From Apiosordaria backusii (lineage: Eukaryota > Ascomycota > Sordariomycetes > Sordariales > Lasiosphaeriaceae): a stretch of 64,000 nt of DNA. Under the pieces are notes generated by a model, which had not been told where the DNA came from, did no database searches, and worked only from the letters and a program-made list of their open reading frames with translations. The position numbers were made by a program, and so were the translations under genes. Location: contig JAUKTV010000015.1 in NCBI GenBank assembly GCA_030549205.1, positions 496,001-560,000 on the forward strand, in the 5' to 3' direction. This document shows, piece after piece, positions 57,317 through 64,000 of the stretch; the first letter of the stretch is position 1; each line of letters begins with the position of its first letter.

Positions 57317-58994
57317 ATGGACATCCCTGGTGCTCAAGGGAGCAACAACAGCTCCAACAGCTCGTTAGGCGCCCTCTTATCAACCTCCCAGACCGAGCGC
57401 AACAAATCTAGCCATATAGCAGCTCATAGGCAGAGCTTCGCCGAGGATCAAAGGCGCCCTCCCCCTTCTCCTCGTACTCATCGACATCCATCCCTCACCC
57501 AGCAAGCCGTCCAAGAGCTCATGAACCACCCTCCCATCAACCGACATGCGAACCCTCAGTATGCTGGTAGGAATTGGCAGGAAATCGCAGTCGGGGAATT
57601 GGCCCAGGCAGAAGATGTAAAATGGGCCGACCTGGATGAGAGCGTGCAAGACGCTACCATGGTATGATTCTCAGCTACCTCAGGCTACCTATCAATTGCG
57701 ACCCAGCCATCTCTCCCATGCTGACCCTCCTGTTGTGTAGACGCTCCTCAAAAACCACCCTACCAATGCGGTTCTTGTACGAGAGACACCCACATCAAAA
57801 CGAGCCATCTCCACGTTTGACTACAGTGACCTGAACGCCTATTTGCTGGTGGTGGTTGGGCTGGCGAAACCCGAGGAGGAGCAAATCGAGCTATACGACC
57901 ATATTGCAAAGAGCGCCCAGGCCCAGACACCTGTGTCGCTCCGGGAGATCCAGCCTATCTTGAAGAAGAGCGAATTGGTAGCGTTGCCAGCTGAATCGAC
58001 GTTGGACGTGGCCGTGGAGGCATTCGGAAGTGGAATCCACCGGTTACTGATTACCAACGTCGCTGGGGAGGTTATTGGGATCCTCAGCCAGCTTCGCCTG
58101 CTTGAGTTCTTCTGGAAGGAGGCGGTCAACTTTCCTGTCATTGACCGTTTGTATGGGAGTGTATTGCGGGATCTTCAAATTGGTAGTACCCAAATCATTG
58201 CCGTCAAGTAAGTCACTGCATCGTCTTTATGTTGGTTGCTGTCAAGTGTATTAACTTGGAATTCCAGTGCCGATGCGCCTCTCGCCGATGCTCTGCTCCT
58301 AATGCACAACGAAGGCCTCACCTCAGTTGCCGTGGTTGACCAAGGTCTTAACGTGCTCGGGAACATCTCGACAGCGGATCTGAGACTCTTGACCAGCACG
58401 ACCAACCTGCCTCTTCTCAAGCGCTCCTGCATGCACTTTATCAGTGTCATCCTCAACGAACGTGGCGTCGAGCACGGTCGCGACTCCTTCCCGGTCTTCT
58501 ACGTCAACCCCTATTCAACCCTCGCGCACACAGTGGCCAAGCTCGTTGCCACAAGATCACACCGGATGTGGGTTGTGGAGTCGGCCTCACCTTCACCCAG
58601 TGCCCCCGCTACACCGTTGCTTCAACCGGTTCAGCCGGGCGTCACGGCTGCAACGGCGCCTCCACCTGCGTCAGCCACGGGGGTTGGTTTGTTACCTAGC
58701 CCTGGTTCGCAACCTACTGTTTTGATCCCCACACAAAGCCCATCCGCGCCGCAGTCACCGCTCCCCGGACAGAGCTTCTCTTCGGTGCCTTCGGCGAGTT
58801 TGCCTGGGGCGCATGTTTCTGGACGGTTAACGGGGGTCGTATCGCTGACGGATGTGTTGAATTTGTTTGCCAAGTCGAGTGGGCTTCGGCCTTCGGATCC
58901 GTCGGAACAGAGAGCACGGAGAAGGCGGAGCTCGAGTGCGTCTGTTCGGCCCAGTTTGGACGCAGCAAGGGGAAGTGTCGACTTCAGGAGGTGA
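57317..58994 (+). CDS. sds23: SDS23/Moc1-like CBS-domain protein
   Basis: Relative of fission yeast Sds23/Moc1, which inhibits PP2A-type phosphatase and links nutrient state to mitosis (family knowledge). Exons 57317..57661, 57741..58207 and 58268..58994 encode 512 residues. The Ser/Asn-rich N-terminus (QGSNNSSNSSLGALLSTSQT) precedes NWQEIAVGELAQ and four CBS-type repeats. Examples are HRLLITNVAGEVIGILSQLR, ADALLLMHNEGLTSVAVVDQ followed by GNISTADLRLL, and a fourth repeat ending GRLTGVVSLTDVLNLFAKSS. The third and fourth repeats are separated by a Pro/Ser/Ala-rich insert (about residues 400-460). The C-terminus is a basic, Ser-rich RARRRRSSSASVRPS, a probable kinase target. CBS pairs usually bind adenine nucleotides. 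Confidence 0.93.
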
Positions 58995-59387
58995 TACATC
59001 ATTTTCTTTTTTCCTTCGAAGCAAAGAAAGCACTTGCATTTTTTACCGTCAGCCCACACTCCTTTTCTTGATGCATTCACCACGGGAGGGAAGATCATGG
59101 CATTTTTTCATTTTGAGGGGGATTACGAGACTCTGTACCTTGTGTGTGTGTTGAGGGTTGTCGATGACGCATATCCATAATATTCTATTCCTAAAAGAAC
59201 ACGAAAAGGGGGGACAGGACCTATGATATCGATGAACGATGGGCGATGGGCGGTGTGGATTCATAATTCATAGCACAATTCAATCAATCAGTATTAGAAG
59301 CTAGGAAAGAAATTGTCTTTGTTTCTTTTCTTTCCATCTCTGCCTCACAGCTTACTTCCTCAGGGGGCATTGTGACTTTAGGAAGTA
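58995..59387. other. Intergenic: convergent 3' ends of SDS23-like gene and formamidase
   Basis: About 390 bp, T-rich, with a short GT run near 59140-59151. No gene seen. Confidence 0.55.
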
Positions 59388-60956
59388 TTACTCCTTATAA
59401 TTCAAACCCCCACCAAAGCTCGTCTCACTGTTTTTTCCTGCCGTGGTGACAACCTCGCCCTCGGTTCTGCCAGTCTCGAAGGCACAGCTCCCCATGTCGA
59501 GTTTCTTGGCTGCTGCCGGAATGGCAGCAGCAGCAGCAGAGGGGGAGATGTCAAAGTCGAAGATGTCCATGGGCAGGCCTAGGGTGGTGCAGGCGTTGGG
59601 GATGTCGACTATGCCGGCCACGTGGCCTTGGATGGGGGCGCAGGAGAGGAGGAGGTAGATTTGGTAGTCGGAGTAGCCGAAGCGGCGGAGGTATTCGATG
59701 CAGCGGAGGGTGGTTTGGCGGTAGGCTACTGTTACGTCCATGTAGTGCTGCTTGCCGTGCTGGTCGACGCTGAACCCCTCAAAGTAGATGTACCTCCCTG
59801 GGCCGAACTGAGGTTCCACAGGGCCAGGGATGTAAATCGGGGATTTTAAGCCCAGGTCGGATAATCCGTTTTTGATGACTTTGAAGTTGATGGTGATGAC
59901 GCCTGCCATTTCGATGGCGCCGCAGAAGGAGATCTCGCCGTCGCCTTGCGAGAAGTGGAGGTCGCCTACGGAGAAGTTTGCGCCGGGGACGTGGACGGGG
60001 AGGTAGACTTTGGAACCCTGATTATTGTTAGTTTATTGTTCTCACTGGGGGGGGGGAATGAGAAGCGTTACCCGGGAAAGGTTCTTGATGTCGCAGTTTC
60101 CGCCGTGTTCGGGGCGGCCGGGGATGGTGCGGGCGCCTTCACGGCCGACCTTTTCGGTGGTGGTAGGATCGGCTGAGCCGGCGTGGACGTTTAATGGTTG
60201 GGGGCTACATGGGAAGGGGTTATTAAGGGGTTGTGGGGGATGAGGGGGAGAGGGGAGACAAACGGCAGAGCAACTTCTCGATCAAGTTTATTGGCGGTAA
60301 TGAGCTCGCCCTCACGCTTGTTCCAGGTGTCGAGGACTTCTTGGGAGGGGGCACATCCCAGGATACCCGGGTGGATGAGACCGGCGAACTTCACGTGGGG
60401 GATGTGCCGGGAGGTGCAGGTTATGCCTTCAAAGTCCCAGATTGCTTTGGCTGCGGAGGGGTAGAGCTCGTCGAGGAAGCCGCCCTGTTTTATATCATCA
60501 TCAGTGTGAGACAGGGGAATGTATAGGGGAAAGGGGGAAACAAACGCCATTGGACTTGTCGAAAATGCCGGTGAAGCCCCAGGGTTGGTCTTCAAAGGGC
60601 TGGACGTCCATGATCTCTACCAGCAAGACATCTCCTGGCTCGGCGTTGGTGACGGCGAAGGGGCCTGAGAGGTAGTGCACGCGGGTGAGGTCGACATTCT
60701 TGATGTCGTCGGCTGAGTCGTCGTTTTTGATCTGGCCGCCGGTCCAGTCTAGGCATTCAATCTTGACTGTTTCGCCGTCTTGGATTGTGGCGGCGGGGGG
60801 GATCTCGGGGTGCCATCTGTTCTATTTCAGGCATTAGCTGAGTAGTCCATGAGAGATAGAGGAAGGGCGTTGATTTATGACATGAAGATATGGTTGCTCT
60901 GAAGCTGGCTTGCCGAGATCGACCTTGCAAACGGTTCGAATAGCGGACTTGGGCAT
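59388..60956 (-). CDS. Formamidase (FmdA/AmdA family)
   Basis: Hydrolyses formamide to formate and ammonia for nitrogen supply. Minus-strand exons 60882..60956, 60546..60821, 60264..60484, 60072..60204 and 59388..60017 encode 444 residues, in the family range. Key pieces: NRWHPEIPPAATIQDGETVK, LDWTGGQIKNDDSADDIKNV, EPGDVLLVEIMDVQPF, PWGFTGIF, CTSRHIPHVKFAGLIHPGIL, GREGARTIPGRPEHGGNCDI, GDLHFSQGDGEISFCGAIEM and LLLSCAPIQGHVAGIVDIPN. Intron donors are GTCATA (intron 1, weak), GTTTGT twice and GTAACG. The C-rich intron 60018..60071 has an alternative AG after a ten-C run. The gene has no targeting signal; it is probably cytosolic and, by analogy with Aspergillus fmdS, under nitrogen control (inference). 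Confidence 0.95.
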
Positions 60957-61566
60957 GATTGCTGTAAATAAGTATAAACAGGCGAAGTTGTAACAGAACG
61001 GGAATAAGATTCAGGTGATGTGGTCAGTTATATTTTACTCTTGTGCTGTCAAACCCAACTCCTTACCTGCCTGCACACAGCTCTATATATACAAGTTTCA
61101 AGCATCCAACTTGAAGCTACCCCGCACGTCCTCCTTCCTTGTCCATCATCTCTCCAAATCATCTAAACCAAGTGGACGACGTAATGACATCTCAACAGCC
61201 ACTATCATTGTCCTGCAGGAGGGCTATCAGTGAATGCCCAGACTCTCTTGCATCTTAGGCCCACGCCGTTGGAGTAAGCTACTGCAGCATCCGCAGCGTT
61301 CTTGGACAGCCCCCGCACGCACTCCACCACAGCAAACGGTGCTGGAGGAGGGCCCGTGATAAGAAGGCTACTGTAGAGGCATTCGTATACAAATGGGGAC
61401 TGAAACCGGAGATAAGACGGATTGCTGAGGTTCCAAAAATGTTACATTGGCCAATAGGGAAACTAGGTAGAGAGCATGGTCCTTCAAAAAGATAGGAAAT
61501 GGTCTTTCCAAATTGGACCCAACAGTCATCCACACCTGATGATTGCCCAAGGTGAATACCACTTCA
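60957..61566. other. Intergenic: formamidase promoter and 3' end of the UsgS-like gene
   Basis: About 610 bp. Tandem minus-strand orientation. Nothing coding recognised. Confidence 0.5.
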
Positions 61567-62818
61567 TTACTCATGTAATGGCCTCGCCCTAGGGTGTGGA
61601 TCAATCTCAGAATAGGCAGGCGGCTTGTCGTGAAGTGTGTCGAGTTTGTCCAGGCTCAAGCTCAAGAACTTTTGCTTGTTCTTCCACTCGACCTGGCTGG
61701 CCGCAAACTCCCTGGCCTCGGCCGGCGCCGGAGGGGGGTCGGTGATCTTGGTGATGAGATATGCAGTGCTCTGCTTCTGTTAGCCACCATTTCCTCTTTT
61801 CTTACGCACACAGTAAAGAACTTACGGCCTCGGCAATGCCATAGATAAGCACCCCCAACAACGGCGTCTTCAAGAGAGCATAAAACCCAATACCGAACCC
61901 AAACAACAGCCCCTCCCGGCTCCTAAACCACTGCTTCTTTTGCTCCTTGGTCAACTTGACCCTCGCAAAGTACGGCTCTAACAACTCCCTCACCAGACCT
62001 CTACTCGCAAAATAACTCTGCAAGAAAATAACCAAATATCTCTTCGGCAACAGCACCCCCGTTCCGAAAATAATCCCCGCCGGCCCCAATCCAACCGCCC
62101 TGTTAAACGTATAAAAGCTCGCAGCAGGCAAGACAAACCTCCCCACATACGGCAAATAGCTCAGCAAGAACACCCCCAAGCTAATCGCCCCCCGCCTCGC
62201 GAACCGATACAAAAACATGCTCACATTTTCCGCCGTGCTCGTCGAGTTGGTGCTCCCGTCGCTCTTCTTGTACAATCTCAGGTTGGGGTAGTACATGGCC
62301 CTCAGCTTGGACGGGTCGTCGTCGTTTTTATGTTTCTGGACATACGTCATGTCCACCCACTGCAGGCTGTTCATGAATAGATCGTCGAGGGTGGGGGTGA
62401 TGTACCGGACCAAGCTCATGAAAAAAAGGGGGAACTGCAAGACGTGCTCTTCGATGAAGGTGAAGAAGGACTCGTCCCAGGGGATACTGACGAAGAAGGA
62501 GAGGACCCAGGAGAGGACCCGGAGGAGGAGAATGGGGACTGCGATGAGGAGGCGGATGGCGATGCCGGTTGCGACGGCGCAAGCGGCTTGCTTGTAGTGC
62601 TGGGAGGTGAAGAGCCCTGGGTTTTGGAGGGCGCGGTGGGCTGGGAAATAGTAAGTAACTGAACTTTCTTACTTGGGGGTGAAAATGGACATACCGCCAA
62701 CCATGGTCAGTTGGGCGCCTCTGAGAATTGCGTTGACGTCGAAGTGGGAGACATCGAGTTTCTGTTTGAGCTTGTCTTTGTCTAGCTGGTCTATGAGTGG
62801 TTTCTGATTTGAAGCCAT
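61567..62818 (-). CDS. Polytopic membrane protein, UsgS/EI24-like
   Basis: Minus-strand exons 62695..62818, 61826..62640 and 61567..61770 encode 380 residues. It resembles fungal proteins annotated as transmembrane protein UsgS, distantly related to EI24 (etoposide-induced 2.4) ER proteins. The soluble N-terminus (residues 1-55) ends NPGLFTSQHYKQAACAV. Hydrophobic helices follow: IAIRLLIAVPILLLRVLSWV, FPLFFMSLVRYI, AISLGVFLLSYLPYVGRFVL, AGIIFGTGVLLPKRYLVIF and GIGFYALLKTPLLGVLIYGI, then a charged tail rich in Pro and Lys. Introns 62641..62694 and 61771..61825 are regular (GTATGT, GTAAGT; GGCTAAC branch). Function is unproven; ER or vesicle location is inferred from the relatives. Confidence 0.85.
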
Positions 62819-63807
62819 CTTGATGGCTTGTGTCTGGTGTCTGACTTTCTACACTCTACTGTAGTGAGTGATATTGCTGATGGCACTGAGATAGCTTGAT
62901 ATAAGCGTGTAAGCTTGAAGCTGGTGCCCCTGCCGATGATGTCAACTGTCCCAAGTGGGCTAGTGTACCAATATAACTCGGCTAAGCCGGAAATGGGTTG
63001 ACGGGTCTTGGCTCCACGCTCGAGGGTCGGATGATAGCACAGGGTGCATGGTTGATAGGAGGGTACTTGGTGATCGGTCTGGTGTAGGTGAACTAAGCAA
63101 GTACCTCTCAAACAGACTCAACATCTGCGTCGCAACGACCCACGATGCCATGGTTTGCTGCACGCAATGGACGGGAAACCCTGGTTCGTTGAGGGAGCTA
63201 TGGCCGCCTGCCCTGGGGATCCCGGACGTTGAATCGGAATCTAAAATCTCGTCAGAATCAGTTTCTCTGTGTGTCTGTCTGCAAAACCCCATCGCCGTTT
63301 GTATTTTCAGCAGTTTGGTGTCTGCGTTTGCCGCTGGAATCAATCCGACACAGTAGATCAAGGACAATAGTGGGGCAGCTCTTCGCAGTTGCGCCCACAG
63401 CGGTCCGTTCGGCGGCAGCTTTCCATCCCTTGGCCACCGCGAGATGGGAGATAGTGTCGTCAACTTCATCCGTTTGCCAGCTTCTTCGCCCATTATATTC
63501 ACTCTTTTCTTATCACAGACAGCATCCAGCATCACTACCCGGCCCTCCCCTTGACCGTGCTGTCACGTAGCACCAGCACTTTCCCAGGGGAATCTGTCGA
63601 TAGACAAAAGCCATCGTGCCACTTCGAAACGAATCTCTTTTTAGCACCAGTCTCGCATCCGCATAGCCGCCGATTTCCCCGAGTCCTTCTACTTGTTGGC
63701 CCATCGCAAGTCGCATAGCATCTAGCCAACCTTCACCTTATTTTCTGCGCCATGCCTGCAGCTGTCCACCTCACACCATCATGATTACGACCTAGATTGA
63801 ATAAAAA
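62819..63807. other. Intergenic, 1 kb: divergent promoter region at the right end
   Basis: Separates the UsgS-like gene from the partial gene at the edge. A 191-codon minus-strand frame (62960..63535) lies here but has no coding signs that I can defend. Confidence 0.5.
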
Positions 63808-64000
63808 ATGGACTCCTCGCGAATACGGGGAGCTTCTTTTACGGCTCCGCGCCGCGTCTTTACGGCCCCAGCCCAGCAGCCCGCGATAGCCCCCCCGCGG
63901 CCATCCTCCTCGTCCTCTGCACAACCTACCAGCGGTCTCGTCGATACGCTTTACGACCATCCTAATGTAAAAATTGTTTCCTTTTCCGCAGGATCACAGT
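63808..64000 (+). CDS. 5' end of a probable INP1-like (inheritance of peroxisomes 1) protein
   Basis: The frame opens at ATG 63808 (context AAAAAATGG) and is still open at the right edge after 64 codons. The start is Arg/Pro/Ser-rich and disordered (MDSSRIRGASFTAPRRVF ... SSSSSAQPTSG), followed by LVDTLYDHPNVKIVSFSAG. The last motif is what I remember at the start of the conserved domain of fungal Inp1, the peroxisome-ER tether that retains peroxisomes in mother cells. With so little sequence the call is tentative. Other Ser/Pro-rich fungal proteins could look similar. No intron is needed in the visible part. Confidence 0.5.
   Translation, partial: MDSSRIRGASFTAPRRVFTAPAQQPAIAPPRPSSSSSAQPTSGLVDTLYDHPNVKIVSFSAGSQ

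Noticed and set aside
62960..63535. 191-codon minus-strand open frame
   Set aside because: No domain, no splice support, and it occupies a divergent promoter region.
1..64000. A biosynthetic gene cluster or defence/NLR locus
   Set aside because: No polyketide synthase, peptide synthetase, terpene cyclase, HET or NLR-type gene is present; the genes are mainly housekeeping.

Overview
The window is nuclear DNA of a filamentous ascomycete, most likely a sordariomycete of the order Sordariales (inference). The signs are intron-containing genes with fungal introns of 50-80 nt (GTATGT, GTAAGT or GTGAGT donors, CTRAC branch points), a white collar-1 photoreceptor gene, orthologues of well-known Neurospora proteins, and a small repeat bearing textbook repeat-induced point mutation (RIP). 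No rRNA, CRISPR array, plasmid or viral feature is visible.

Layout. 0-6 kb: 5' part of the complex I 40 kDa (NDUFA9-type) subunit (-), proteasome lid subunit RPN9 (+), GPI-transamidase subunit GAA1 (-) and an RBD2-like rhomboid protease (-). 6.0-7.9 kb: an AT-rich, RIP-mutated repeat island. 7.9-19.7 kb: mitochondrial aconitase (-), BUD20-like zinc-finger ribosome factor (+), HAD-type 'Swiss Army Knife' protein with an RGG tail (+), an intron-containing tRNA-Ser(UGA) (-) and an FBXO21-like F-box protein (-). 20-32.5 kb: cytosolic threonyl-tRNA synthetase (+), phosphatidylserine synthase (-), a UCH37/BAP1-like deubiquitinase whose 3' part is interrupted by two in-frame UAGs (-) and nucleoporin POM152 (+). 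32.9-39.4 kb: a small hypothetical membrane protein, an RTA1-like seven-helix protein and a disordered hypothetical protein, all (+). 39.4-47.1 kb: a gene-poor 7.7-kb stretch. 47.1-64 kb: wc-1 (-), karyopherin KAP121/importin-beta3 (-), SDS23-like CBS protein (+), formamidase (-), an UsgS/EI24-like membrane protein (-) and the 5' end of a probable INP1-like gene (+).

The genes are mostly housekeeping and are not an obvious cluster. Loose themes are protein turnover (RPN9, UCH, F-box), nuclear transport (POM152, KAP121) and membrane/ER biology (GAA1, rhomboid, phosphatidylserine synthase, RTA1, UsgS).

Exon-intron models were built by hand from reading frame, splice consensus and family conservation. 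Two otherwise intact genes (aconitase, F-box) each lack one base relative to the expected frame. These are probably sequence errors but are reported as seen. The most intriguing locus is the deubiquitinase, where the two in-frame UAGs fall exactly on a possible donor and acceptor of a frame-preserving 198-nt intron.
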